Source: Gammaproteobacteria bacterium (GTDB lineage Bacteria; Pseudomonadota; Gammaproteobacteria; RBG-16-57-12). From it: 55,508 nucleotides of DNA. The notes under the pieces are model-generated. The model did not search any database and was not told the origin of the DNA. It was given only the letters and a program-made list of their open reading frames with translations. The DNA is taken from the NCBI GenBank assembly GCA_022712945.1, contig JAFLJP010000149.1, forward strand, positions 1 through 55,508, in the 5' to 3' direction. Made by a program: the position numbers and the translations under genes. Below, piece by piece: positions 17,934-26,260 of the stretch (its first letter is position 1; the number at the start of each line of letters is the position of its first letter).

Positions 17934-18434
17934 CTACCGAAAACCAGGATACCAAGCCAGTAAATTATAGGCAGGGCTCTCTTCTATTGGCTGAAAGCCC
18001 ATCTTTGCATATAACCTTGTTGCTGCAATATTTCCAGCCGCAACGGTAAGGGTCAAAGGTGCTCCTGAGCTAGCTGCTGCGTATTGTAATGATTTAATTA
18101 TCCCTTGACCAAAGCCTTGATTACGAGCAGTTGGAATCAAGGCTATATCAACAACGCGTACCTCATTAGGCCCAAAATCAACAACGACACGACCAATTTT
18201 TTGGTTAACTTTCTCCACTATAAAGTACATCGCATTAGGAAATTTTTCGCCGTAGCCGACCGTTTGCGCATGATACTGCTGCTCAATCAGCTCCTCGATA
18301 AAACCAGCCTCTGCATCAATTGTTTTTAAATCATCTCTGGTTGATTTATAAAGCGATTCAATAAATGGCCCATCAGCTGCCATTGCGGGTCGCATGCTCA
18401 TCCCGTAAGGGAGGTTAAGTCCACTGCTGTTCAT
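17934..18434 (-). CDS. GNAT-family N-acetyltransferase
   Basis: A 166-residue GNAT protein. The acetyl-CoA-binding region is IALIPTARNQGFGQGIIK (an R-x-x-G-x-G/A variant, here RNQGFGQG). It is followed by the NIAATRLYAKMGFQ segment typical of motif B. The N-terminal MRPAMAADGPFIESLY strand-helix is also standard. The substrate is unknown. GNAT genes often accompany tail-collar/DUF6916 cassettes. Translation looks coupled to a 44-residue ORF upstream, with ATGA overlap at 18431-18434. It is convergent with the tail-collar operon. Confidence 0.85.
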   Translation of the reverse strand: MNSSGLNLPYGMSMRPAMAADGPFIESLYKSTRDDLKTIDAEAGFIEELIEQQYHAQTVGYGEKFPNAMYFIVEKVNQKIGRVVVDFGPNEVRVVDIALIPTARNQGFGQGIIKSLQYAAASSGAPLTLTVAAGNIAATRLYAKMGFQPIEESPAYNLLAWYPGFR

Positions 18435-18565
18435 TGTAGGTCCCCAGCATTGTTTTGGTTACTGATATCAGTGGCATGATCATAACATCCTGACCATTCA
18501 AAACCCTTGCCTTCACGTAGTATCTTCATGACTGCACCCATATCAAATATAACGCTCTCTTCCAT
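18431..18565 (-). CDS. 44-residue small ORF coupled to the GNAT gene
   Basis: An ATG at 18565 preceded by AGGAGG at eight bases gives a 44-residue reading frame. Its stop overlaps the GNAT start (ATGA). The peptide has a helical N-terminal half (MEESVIFDMG AVMKILREGK) and a hydrophilic tail with one Cys and an FEWSGCYDH stretch. The strong ribosome binding site and coupling argue for real translation. Function is unknown; a substrate or partner of the acetyltransferase is speculation. Confidence 0.6.
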   Translation of the reverse strand: MEESVIFDMGAVMKILREGKGFEWSGCYDHATDISNQNNAGDLQ

Positions 18566-18771
18566 GTATCACTCCTCCTGTTAACAGTTTAAAGAAATGG
18601 TCGCGTGTAGCGTACTAAGATCCAAACCCACCCCACCCTATCATCCTGGGTCATTTCCCTGCACGCGGTGATATTCCAATCATCGTGGAGCAAAAGAAAG
18701 AAAGAAAACAGGCAACCCATATCACATAACCCATCAACCTACCCTTCTCGCTAAAAATGACTATATTTAAA

Positions 18772-18817
18772 GGAGCTCTGAATAAGTCATAATTATTTTT
18801 AGGCTGTCTGAAATCGT
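18772..18817. repeat. Partial copy of palindromic repeat family 7
   Basis: GGAGCTCTGAATAAGTC followed by an AT-rich stretch and TTTTAGGCTG resembles the left half of the element at 31613-31685. No matching right arm is seen. Confidence 0.5.
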
Positions 18818-18848
18818 CCTCACAAGCGATAGAAATCAGGAGGAGAAT

Positions 18849-19154
18849 ATGAATCAATCAGAACACTTGATTGAAGAGAAAATCCTACAATACCAGGCCC
18901 ATCTCAATCACATTGATCAGTTGGTCGAGCGTGTCGATAGGGAGGGCAACCTTGATGATGCCGAACAACTTTACAATGCACTCTCCTACATAAGAGAAGA
19001 ACGGGAACTTCTTTTGGCACTAATTAACAAACTCAAACACAACATTCACACCCTTTATCTGGAAAATACCCTGCAAAAAACCCACCCCATGATTGTCTGG
19101 GAAGCGGTAGCAAATAAGCTTGATGGGTTGATCAGCCCTTATGATCACCACTGA
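18849..19154 (+). CDS. Small helical protein of unknown function
   Basis: A 101-residue protein that I do not recognise. It is almost entirely helix-forming, with heptad-like Leu/Ile spacing over about residues 5-72 (LIEEKILQYQAHLNHIDQLV, then YIREERELLLALINKLKH), so a coiled coil is likely. No Cys, signal peptide or membrane segment is visible. AGGAGGAGA stands just before the ATG, so translation looks real. It lies between the GNAT region and ffs, transcribed toward ffs and dnaX. The next gene start is 147 bases away, so it is probably monocistronic. Confidence 0.65.
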   Translation: MNQSEHLIEEKILQYQAHLNHIDQLVERVDREGNLDDAEQLYNALSYIREERELLLALINKLKHNIHTLYLENTLQKTHPMIVWEAVANKLDGLISPYDHH

Positions 19155-19238
19155 GCAATCATCAACGACAAATAACCTCTGTCGACCCAATGCCAATAGT
19201 TACCATAAATTCAGGCGTGGCCTAACAAAACAGCGGCG

Positions 19239-19266
19239 TTGTAAATAAAAAACAAACCCGTATAAT
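19239..19266 (+). promoter_or_regulatory. Promoter for the 4.5S RNA gene
   Basis: TTGTAA (19239-19244), a 16-base spacer and a perfect TATAAT (19261-19266). The start would fall near 19273, leaving a short 5' leader removed during maturation, as is known for 4.5S RNA precursors. Confidence 0.7.
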
Positions 19267-19300
19267 GGCGCTCATTACGCCACATGGTGTAATGCGTTAT

Positions 19301-19412
19301 GGTGACTTGCATTGGTCCTCTCGCGACGATAGGTTATGAATTCCGCCAGGCCTGGAAGGGAGCAACGGTAGTAACTGATTCGGGCGCCGGGATGTGGCTG
19401 GTGTAAGTCGCC
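19301..19412 (+). ncRNA. ffs: Signal recognition particle RNA (4.5S)
   Basis: The conserved SRP apical domain is visible in order: CAGGCCTGGAAGGGAGCAAC, a variable stretch, then GCCGGGATGTGGCTGG. The ends pair (GGTGACTTGCA with TGTAAGTCGCC), closing a single long hairpin of about 112 bases. This is the usual bacterial 4.5S layout. The RNA binds Ffh for cotranslational membrane targeting. Exact ends are estimated from the terminal pairing. It lies upstream of dnaX, a common gammaproteobacterial arrangement. Confidence 0.93.
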
Positions 19413-19582
19413 ACTTTAATTTCCACCCGTCTGCTTTATCCTTCCAATACCCTTTATGTAGCAACCCGGCTGCGCTATCATTCTCTCTTTCCATTTCACT
19501 CAAGAGTGCTAGTACACTGCGCCTTGCTGCGAAATACCACAGAAACGCTGAACACAACATGATCACCTTGACGGAGTAGTAG

Positions 19583-21610
19583 ATGAGTTATCAGGTTTTG
19601 GCGCGCAAATGGCGTCCGCGCAACTTCCAGGAGATGATCGGGCAAGAGCATGTCCTGCGTGCTCTTATCAATGCCCTCGATAATGATCGTCTACACCACG
19701 CCTTTCTCTTCACCGGCACCCGTGGCGTGGGTAAAACCACCATCTCACGTATTTTGGCCAAATCACTCAATTGTGATCAGGGCGTTAGCTCATCACCTTG
19801 TGGGGTTTGTGGTAGTTGCAAAGAGATTGATGAGGGGCGCTTTGTTGATTTGATTGAGGTGGATGCCGCCTCGCGCACCAAAGTGGAAGATACCCGTGAA
19901 TTACTTGAAAATGTGCAATATGCACCCACTCGTGGCCGCTACAAAGTTTACTTGATTGATGAAGTGCACATGCTCTCATCCCACAGTTTTAATGCGTTGC
20001 TCAAAACGCTGGAAGAGCCACCGCCCCATGTCAAGTTCCTGCTGGCAACCACCGACCCCAAAAAACTACCCATTACCATACTCTCCCGCTGCCTTCAGTT
20101 CAGCTTACGTCGCTTGCCCGTTGGGTTGATCAGCAATCACCTCAAATACCTGCTTGAGCAGGAGCAGATTCCTTTTCAAGTGGAAGCGCTACCGCTGATT
20201 GCCCATGCGGCGGATGGCAGTATGCGCGATGGTCTCAGTTTACTGGAGCAAGCCATTGCCTATGGTGGAGGCGAGGTACAAGAGGGCGAAACCCGCAGCA
20301 TGCTCGGCACCATTGATCGCCACTACATCTTCAATCTGCTGAACAACCTCTCTCAACACGACGGTGCGGCGGTGATGCAAAGCGTTGAAGAGCTCTCTGC
20401 ACAGGCACCTGATTATCAGGCCATCTGTGCTGAGATAATCAGCACCCTGCAACGCATTGCCCTGGCTCAAATGGTGCCCAATGCCCTGACGGATGAGGAG
20501 CAGCAAAATGAGGCGCTCAACTCACTCGCCACACAGATGACGCCTGAGACAATCCAGCTCTATTATCAGATCGCCCTGCACATGCGACGCGACCTGCCAC
20601 TGGCACCAGACCCCCGTGGTGGCTTGGAGATGGGACTGTTGCGTATGCTGGCATTTCACCCGGTGGGGGTGTCTAGTGCAACCAAATCTCAGACAGGGAG
20701 CAGTAACCCAGTACAACCACCAACACCCTCGCTGAATAAAAAAACAGACCCGGCGCTGGGGGCGCTGGGGGCGCTTGCCAGCGTAAAAAAGTCCGTTGAG
20801 CAAACGGCTCCTGTCGTCAATAACACCACAACAGCAGAGGCCATTTCACCGCCAGCAACCAAGATACCCCCAAGCAACAGCGCTCACACGTCAGCAATGG
20901 CCGCTGTGCGCCATACGCTCACAAACAAAGAGCCTGTTCAAAAAAAACCAAATAGAGATATTGATACGCAAAGCAGTGTCTCTTCCGGTAGGGGGCAAAC
21001 AGTCGGAAAACCGGCCCCTGAAATAGATACCTATTATGAAGACAATACAAAAAAAATTGCTGGGTTTTCTGGCGTAAATGAAGAGCCCGAGACTCTTGTC
21101 AATACCACCGTGGCCGGGGAAATGCCCCCTGAAACCGTATTAAACAAGGCCAGTACCAATAGCCGAGTGGCTGAAGAGATAACCGTTCAAATCACACCGA
21201 AGCCGCCAACACCATCCCAGGCACGTGCTGATCATAAAAAGTGGGCCGAGGTTGTTGCCCTGCTTAAGATTGGTGGTATGACCCGCCAACTGGCAATGCA
21301 CTGTACATTGACCACCCATGATAACAGTACGATTGAGCTCTGCCTTGCCCGCAGTCACGAACAGTTCGTAAACCGGGAGCGCAAGGAGCAGCTGCAACAA
21401 GCACTAAACGATCACTTTGCCGATACCATATCATTACAGATCATCGTTGGTGACGGTGACACTGACAACCCAATGCAGATTCAGCAGCAACTATTGGCAA
21501 AACAGCAGCAGGCTGCAGAGCAGTCCATTCAGAGCGATCCTTTTGTGCAGGCCATGCAACAAACATTTTCTGCTAAAATCACTCCAGAGAGCATCAGTTC
21601 AATCGGATAA
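19583..21610 (+). CDS. dnaX: DNA polymerase III subunits tau and gamma
   Basis: The 675-residue tau product is the clamp-loader ATPase. Walker A is GTRGVGKT (45-52), a Cys4 zinc module is C64/C73/C76/C79, Walker B is LIDEVHM with D126-E127, and a sensor SRC is present. The first 370 residues are the AAA+ core. A low-complexity Pro/Thr/Ser linker runs to about 540, then the C-terminal region for alpha and DnaB binding. An A AAA AAG heptamer in the correct phase at 20785-20791 predicts a -1 frameshift product (gamma) of about 405 residues. It is transcribed after ffs; ybaB and recR follow. Confidence 0.97.
   Translation: MSYQVLARKWRPRNFQEMIGQEHVLRALINALDNDRLHHAFLFTGTRGVGKTTISRILAKSLNCDQGVSSSPCGVCGSCKEIDEGRFVDLIEVDAASRTKVEDTRELLENVQYAPTRGRYKVYLIDEVHMLSSHSFNALLKTLEEPPPHVKFLLATTDPKKLPITILSRCLQFSLRRLPVGLISNHLKYLLEQEQIPFQVEALPLIAHAADGSMRDGLSLLEQAIAYGGGEVQEGETRSMLGTIDRHYIFNLLNNLSQHDGAAVMQSVEELSAQAPDYQAICAEIISTLQRIALAQMVPNALTDEEQQNEALNSLATQMTPETIQLYYQIALHMRRDLPLAPDPRGGLEMGLLRMLAFHPVGVSSATKSQTGSSNPVQPPTPSLNKKTDPALGALGALASVKKSVEQTAPVVNNTTTAEAISPPATKIPPSNSAHTSAMAAVRHTLTNKEPVQKKPNRDIDTQSSVSSGRGQTVGKPAPEIDTYYEDNTKKIAGFSGVNEEPETLVNTTVAGEMPPETVLNKASTNSRVAEEITVQITPKPPTPSQARADHKKWAEVVALLKIGGMTRQLAMHCTLTTHDNSTIELCLARSHEQFVNRERKEQLQQALNDHFADTISLQIIVGDGDTDNPMQIQQQLLAKQQQAAEQSIQSDPFVQAMQQTFSAKITPESISSIG
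20785..20797 (+). promoter_or_regulatory. dnaX: Programmed -1 ribosomal frameshift site in dnaX
   Basis: A AAA AAG at 20785-20791 spans V401-K402-K403 in the tau frame (GTA AAA AAG). It is the same heptamer and phase used by E. coli dnaX. After a -1 slip the new frame reads Val-Arg-stop (TGA at 20797-20799). A 5-base stem (CCGTT/AACGG) begins two bases after the heptamer. Efficiency cannot be judged from sequence. Confidence 0.85.
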
Positions 21611-21686
21611 CAGCACAACGGCTTATCAAGCCACGAATCGTTGGTTATAATGCGACCACCCTTAAACAAAGTACGATGAGGAAACA

Positions 21687-22010
21687 ATGAGCAATCCAAT
21701 GAATCAACTAATGAAACAAGCGCAACAGATGCAAGCTGACATGCAGAAAGCGCAAGAAGATCTGGCCAATATGGAGGTCAACGGTCAAGCTGGCGGTGGT
21801 ATGGTAACGGTGGTGATGACAGGTCGCCATGATGTGAAACGTGTCAATATTGATGACAGCCTGATGTCTGATGACAAAGAGATGCTGGAAGACCTGCTGG
21901 CAGCCGCAGTTAACGATGCCGTGCGCCAAATCGAAAAAACCTCTCAGGAGAGAATGTCTGGCATGACAGCGGGTATGAATCTGCCTGCGGGCATGAAGTT
22001 CCCTTTCTAG
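21687..22010 (+). CDS. ybaB: YbaB/EbfC family nucleoid-associated protein
   Basis: A 107-residue protein. The first 35 residues are a long helix ([16 protein letters not shown]), then a [19 protein letters not shown] strand region typical of YbaB, and the [12 protein letters not shown]-terminal helix. It binds DNA as a dimer. It stands between dnaX and recR in the standard order, six bases before recR, so it belongs to that transcript. Confidence 0.95.
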   Translation: MSNPMNQLMKQAQQMQADMQKAQEDLANMEVNGQAGGGMVTVVMTGRHDVKRVNIDDSLMSDDKEMLEDLLAAAVNDAVRQIEKTSQERMSGMTAGMNLPAGMKFPF

Positions 22011-22015
22011 ATCTC

Positions 22016-22612
22016 ATGGCACTCTCCCCACTGATTCGTCGCCTGATTGAAGACCTTCGCTGCCTGCCTGGGGTTGGCCCCAAGTCGGCGCAGCGGATGG
22101 CATTTCAACTCCTTGAGCGTGACCGCAACGGTGCACGTCGCCTCGCTGACACGCTGCTGCAATCAGCGGAGAAGATTGGTCACTGCACACAATGCCGTAC
22201 CCTCTGTGAAACAGAGCTCTGCACCATATGCTGTGATCAGCGCCGTGACAGCCGTTTGATTTGCGTGGTTGAAACACCCGCTGATGTGGTCGCACTGGAG
22301 CAGTCATCCGGTTACCGGGGGCGCTATTTTGTGCTGATGGGCCACCTCTCACCGCTGGATGGCATTGGACCGAATGATATTGGGCTTGATCTGCTTGCCG
22401 AGCAGCTGAAATCAGATGAGGTGAATGAAGTTATTCTGGCAACCAACCCAACGGTTGAGGGAGAGGCAACGGCACACTTTATTCACGACATGGTGCAACG
22501 CCTGGGCATTACAAGCTCCCGTATCGCCTTTGGTGTGCCACTGGGCAGTGAATTGGAATATACCGACAGCGAGACCCTCTCGCGTGCGCTTCAAGGGCGG
22601 CAACCTTTTTAA
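22016..22612 (+). CDS. recR: Recombination mediator protein RecR
   Basis: A 198-residue RecR. It starts with the [20 protein letters not shown] helix-hairpin-helix. The zinc module Cys residues are at C57-x2-C60 and C69-x2-C72, followed by a Toprim domain ([12 protein letters not shown] through [16 protein letters not shown]). RecR works with RecO to load RecA on gaps. It ends six bases before the convergent HDOD gene. Confidence 0.97.
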   Translation: MALSPLIRRLIEDLRCLPGVGPKSAQRMAFQLLERDRNGARRLADTLLQSAEKIGHCTQCRTLCETELCTICCDQRRDSRLICVVETPADVVALEQSSGYRGRYFVLMGHLSPLDGIGPNDIGLDLLAEQLKSDEVNEVILATNPTVEGEATAHFIHDMVQRLGITSSRIAFGVPLGSELEYTDSETLSRALQGRQPF

Positions 22613-22618
22613 CTCTCC

Positions 22619-24082
22619 TCAATCCAAGAATTTATTCACCAATAATTGACTCTTTTCAACCAGCGCCTGAAAATTCTGAAAAGCGTAGTGGTCTAATTGA
22701 CACGACGGCACCCGCCGATCAGCATAAAAAATACCGTGTGGTTTGCCCCGAACATAAAATCCATAGGCAAAAAAGCTATGTGTCCGGTTTATTTTTTTCA
22801 GGGTGTTGGGGATCGTATCTGGCATTCGCTCCCACATTGCCGTGGTTACCCACATCGAAGATTGCTGATCCAGCAAGGCATTGAAAACAGAGTCATGCCC
22901 CAGATCCACATTCAGTAAATTAAATGAGACATCACGGTCAGCACCGGCGCTATAGCGTGCCTGCAGACAATCGGTTTCAGAAACAACTGTGGCATACATT
23001 ACTCGATTCAAACCAACCGCATCGTGTAACAGATGAACCGTCTGGTCGAGCAGATCAGCGAGCGAAAAGTCACCGTCATCTGGCCCCCTTTTAATGTAGC
23101 GATCCAAAAAAGAGAGCAAAGGGATACGCGGAGCAATGCAGATACCGTCGTGATCATTCGAAGCGGAGCCATTCGCCCGCACAGCACCACTCTCATCTGA
23201 GTTTGTTTCAAGCGAATCATCCACATCAAGCAGACCATCCCAGTCAACTAACGCCTCATCAAACAGTACGCCATACGGCCTAGCCACTTTCAAACAGTTA
23301 TTATGAACAATATATAACCGCTCCATCACCTCCTCTGGCTCACGCCCAAGAAACTGCCCAATGTGTACCAAGTTATCTGTGACCGCTCGACGGTTATCAC
23401 CACTGGCTGCGGCGTAACTCAGCTGCTCTGCCATCACCACGCCCCGCAAACGAACCTGACTCGCGGCCGCCACCTGCATCGCATCGCTCACCGCCTCAGG
23501 CATATTCCACTTTCGAGCCAAAGCATACGATAAAGCATTTTGAGTAAAACCAAACACCAGATACTCCATCTCGTCTGGCGTGAGGCCCCGGCTGCGCAGC
23601 AAAGCATCAACAGTATGCATGCCACCCGGTGCCAATAACCACATGGCCAACCCACCCACACTGCGCAGTAAACCCGCCAAATAGAGTTCACCAGGCACCA
23701 GATCATTTCGCATCATAGCGATTTCACACGAAACCAATGCACTGTGCAACGCATGCCCGTAAGCCTGAAGCAATTTTGAACTCAGCTTGTCCGGCAGATC
23801 TTCAACCGATTGGCTATTAGCGGCAATGTCACGAATATTGCTGATCCCCAACATCATCGCCGCATATTCAAGTGTTGTCAGTCGGTGATTAAGATGACCA
23901 CGGGCATGGGTATTTACATGGTGAATAACGTTAATCGCCATCCCCACATCATTTTCCAGGATATCGGTCACCACCTCATTACTGAGACTCGCCTCATCTT
24001 CAAAGCGCACTTTGGTATGCTGAAGTACCGGAAAATTCAAGGTACCAATTTTCTCCAGCCACTTGTGCAGGCGTTCTTTCAT
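22619..24082 (-). CDS. HDOD-domain signalling protein
   Basis: A 487-residue protein. The first 270 or so residues form an HDOD domain, seen in NEVVTDILENDVGMAINVIH, YAAMMLGISNIRDIA and the LAGLLRSVGGLAMW helices. The catalytic His-Asp of true HD hydrolases is absent, as usual for HDOD. The C-terminal part (about 320-487) has a GAF-like alpha/beta pattern (LHDAVGLNRVMYATVV, then ADRRVPSCQLDHYAFQNFQA). HDOD proteins act in stress, motility or c-di-GMP-linked signalling, but the target here is unknown. It is convergent with recR. Confidence 0.85.
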   Translation of the reverse strand: MKERLHKWLEKIGTLNFPVLQHTKVRFEDEASLSNEVVTDILENDVGMAINVIHHVNTHARGHLNHRLTTLEYAAMMLGISNIRDIAANSQSVEDLPDKLSSKLLQAYGHALHSALVSCEIAMMRNDLVPGELYLAGLLRSVGGLAMWLLAPGGMHTVDALLRSRGLTPDEMEYLVFGFTQNALSYALARKWNMPEAVSDAMQVAAASQVRLRGVVMAEQLSYAAASGDNRRAVTDNLVHIGQFLGREPEEVMERLYIVHNNCLKVARPYGVLFDEALVDWDGLLDVDDSLETNSDESGAVRANGSASNDHDGICIAPRIPLLSFLDRYIKRGPDDGDFSLADLLDQTVHLLHDAVGLNRVMYATVVSETDCLQARYSAGADRDVSFNLLNVDLGHDSVFNALLDQQSSMWVTTAMWERMPDTIPNTLKKINRTHSFFAYGFYVRGKPHGIFYADRRVPSCQLDHYAFQNFQALVEKSQLLVNKFLD

Positions 24083-24193
24083 TGCAGCTCCTATCGCCGA
24101 TACTCATCAACAAGCTTACGTTATCGGCTGGTTGCCCGTAGTTATTTAACCGCATGAAATACCGAGGGAATAGCCACTCTCTGCTTTTCAAGC

Positions 24194-24358
24194 TAGCAGG
24201 CTGTCGGATTTAGGGAGTGGTAGCGAAAGAAAGCTATTTTGAGTCCATTTGTTTGATCATTTGGGGCGAATATTGAGCATATTCAACGAAAAGGATCAGG
24301 GAAATGGGCCAAAATTGATTTTTCGCAGTAGATTCTTCCTAAGTCCGACAGTCTGCTA
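24194..24358. repeat. Palindromic repeat family 2, full copy
   Basis: A 165-base element with 24-base imperfect terminal inverted repeats: left begins TAGCAGGCTGTCGGATTTAG, right ends CCTAAGTCCGACAGTCTGCT followed by A. The apical core is at 24263-24292. A solo end is at 25886-25908. It ends 25 bases before the fliA promoter. Confidence 0.8.
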
Positions 24359-24382
24359 GACTACTCCCTCAGAGACAGAGGT

Positions 24383-24409
24383 TAAAGATTAGCGACCTAT
24401 TGCCGAAGC
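24383..24409 (+). promoter_or_regulatory. Sigma-28-type promoter for fliA
   Basis: TAAAGATT (24383-24390), an 11-base spacer and GCCGAAGC (24402-24409) match the flagellar sigma-28 consensus TAAAGTTT-N11-GCCGATAA closely. It stands about 58 bases before the fliA start and suggests autoregulation. Confidence 0.7.
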
Positions 24410-24466
24410 TCAACTAGCGAACAATCGAATGCGGCCAGTTAACATCCAGTGCCATCATAACAACAG

Positions 24467-25177
24467 GTGACTATGTACTCCACGCAACCACAATCGCAAG
24501 ATGCCCTCCTCCATAAACACGCCCCCATGGTAAAACGTATCGCATACCACTTAGCCGCTCGACTGCCCTCGTCAGTCATGGTTGATGACTTGATTCAAGC
24601 CGGTATGATTGGCCTGCTTGATGCCAGTAAAAACTACGACTCCACCCAGGGTGCAAGCTTTGAAACCTACTCATCCATTCGCATTCGCGGTGCCATGCTG
24701 GATGAACTACGCCGAAATGATTGGGCACCCAAATCAGTACACCGTAAAAACCGCGACATCATGAACGCAGTTAAAGAGATCGAAAGCACAACTGGCCAAG
24801 ATGCTAAAGATGATGAAATTGCCAACCACATGGGCATTTCACTGGATGAATATTACAAAATATTGCAAGACGCCAGCACCTCAAAAATATTTAGCCTGGA
24901 TGAGTTAGAGCTGGATGACGGCGCAGTCAGCCGAAGTGTATCCAGCAACACCCGCACAGAACCGCTGGAACAACTGCAACGTGAAGAGACAAAACAGCTC
25001 CTTGCCAACACAATCGACACACTACCCGAGCGGGAAAAACTGGTTATCACCCTCTACTACAACTCCGAATTAAACTTGCGTGAAATCGGCTCTGTTCTAG
25101 GTGTAAGTGAATCCCGGGTCAGCCAGATAATGAGCCAGGCAATCATACGCCTTAAATCACGCATACAATCACATTGA
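24467..25177 (+). CDS. fliA: Flagellar sigma factor FliA (sigma-28)
   Basis: A 236-residue sigma-28. Region 2 is clear: LIQAGMIGLLDASKNYD, then FETYSSIRIRGAMLDELRRN and DWAPKSVHRK. Region 4 ends ELNLREIGSVLGVSESRVSQ. It directs RNA polymerase to late flagellar and chemotaxis genes. The listed start is a GTG; an ATG six bases later (24473) is equally likely because AGGTGA sits before it. A sigma-28-like promoter precedes it. The gene is about 30 kb from the chemotaxis block in this window, not beside flhF/fleN and cheYZ as in Pseudomonas. Confidence 0.95.
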   Translation: MTMYSTQPQSQDALLHKHAPMVKRIAYHLAARLPSSVMVDDLIQAGMIGLLDASKNYDSTQGASFETYSSIRIRGAMLDELRRNDWAPKSVHRKNRDIMNAVKEIESTTGQDAKDDEIANHMGISLDEYYKILQDASTSKIFSLDELELDDGAVSRSVSSNTRTEPLEQLQREETKQLLANTIDTLPEREKLVITLYYNSELNLREIGSVLGVSESRVSQIMSQAIIRLKSRIQSH

Positions 25178-25277
25178 GAACAGCCTGAACAGACGACAAT
25201 TGCTTTATATTGCCCCCGATTCGTCTCAAAAATCGTCACAATAGAGTCACAATCCCGAAATAGTCAGAGACGCCTTA

Positions 25278-25700
25278 ATGCCTGTTACCGCACACACACA
25301 CAAACATTTTTTCAACCAGACCCGACTGCATGAAACCAACTACCGCCTACTACAGCAGCTATTGGGTGATCTGGAACAGATAGACCCACACTGCCACTTT
25401 GAGCTACTTAAAAATAGCGCGCTACACATCGAAATCAAAGAAAAGCACCGTTACACAACCATGATCACCTTAACGCTCACACTGCCCCACCTCGCCCCCT
25501 TCAATACAAACCTAACCATTGAGGCCCGCATCTATCACGACGCCCATGTCGTTGAGGTCAGCCACTATCAGCAACATGGCCGTTTCGCGGTGCAGTGTGA
25601 TATACCCAACCGTCACGGTTATCACCTTGATGAGAAGCAGCAAGCGAATAAAATGCTGCAAGAGTCCCTTCGCTACTCACTGCGTCTTTTACGACGTTGA
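25278..25700 (+). CDS. DUF1249 family protein
   Basis: A 140-residue protein with the DUF1249 (YqiB-like) pattern: NYRLLQQLLGDLEQ, then HIEIKEKHRYTTMITLTL and LTIEARIYHDAHVVEVSHYQ. The C-terminus KQQANKMLQESLRYSLRLLR is a helix. DUF1249 proteins are small cytoplasmic gammaproteobacterial proteins of unknown role. It follows fliA by 100 bases on the same strand, but the family is not known to be flagellar, so co-transcription need not mean a shared role. Confidence 0.85.
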   Translation: MPVTAHTHKHFFNQTRLHETNYRLLQQLLGDLEQIDPHCHFELLKNSALHIEIKEKHRYTTMITLTLTLPHLAPFNTNLTIEARIYHDAHVVEVSHYQQHGRFAVQCDIPNRHGYHLDEKQQANKMLQESLRYSLRLLRR

Positions 25701-26260
25701 ACGCCCTTAAATATTGTTTGGAATCATTGTGGCAAGGAAAGACCTGGCCATATGCCGTTACCGGCGATTAATCTGAAAAAAGGGTTTTGCCCCCGATGCC
25801 AGCAAGTTACGTAAATATTTATTTAATATCAAAAGCTTATGGAGCTATTTATTTTGTAGTGTTACTTTTCCTACTTGACAGGAACTTTCTAAGTCCGACA
25901 GTCTGCTAATAGTCCCAATAAATATGCCGGTAGCATCCAAATGAGGAAAAATTCAGGGAAAGTCAGAAGCCGCAGGTAAACCGCTCTGCTCAATCGATAG
26001 ATGGCTTAATATCCGTTACAGGTTTAGTGAATAATTGCATTGTAGTGACGAGAAACATCTCCGATATGCAGCCAAGATCCGTGGAGCTGTACAACCCTTG
26101 GGATGATAATGTCTAACGAGGCAAAGCACTGCACCCGACTACGATATTTGCACTCCTATTTTGAATAACTTAAGCTGACTCCTTTGGTTTATCTCCCCAC
26201 ACATCCATAGCAGGCGCTGCCACAGATGCCGAACAGCAAACAAACCACCTGGGACAACGC
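25701..26260. other. Gene-free region containing one solo repeat end
   Basis: About 560 bases without a convincing gene on either strand. A solo family 2 end lies at 25886-25908 without its partner, so it may be the remnant of a decayed element. No promoter for the downstream Maf-like gene is obvious. Confidence 0.5.
25886..25908. repeat. Solo end of palindromic repeat family 2
   Basis: CTTTCTAAGTCCGACAGTCT plus GCTA is nearly identical to the right end of the full element at 24194-24358. No left arm is seen within 250 bases. Confidence 0.7.

Noticed and set aside
20738..20744. A7 run in dnaX as the frameshift site
   Set aside because: The flanking codons do not allow tandem -1 re-pairing (T AAA AAA A); the A AAA AAG heptamer at 20785 fits better.
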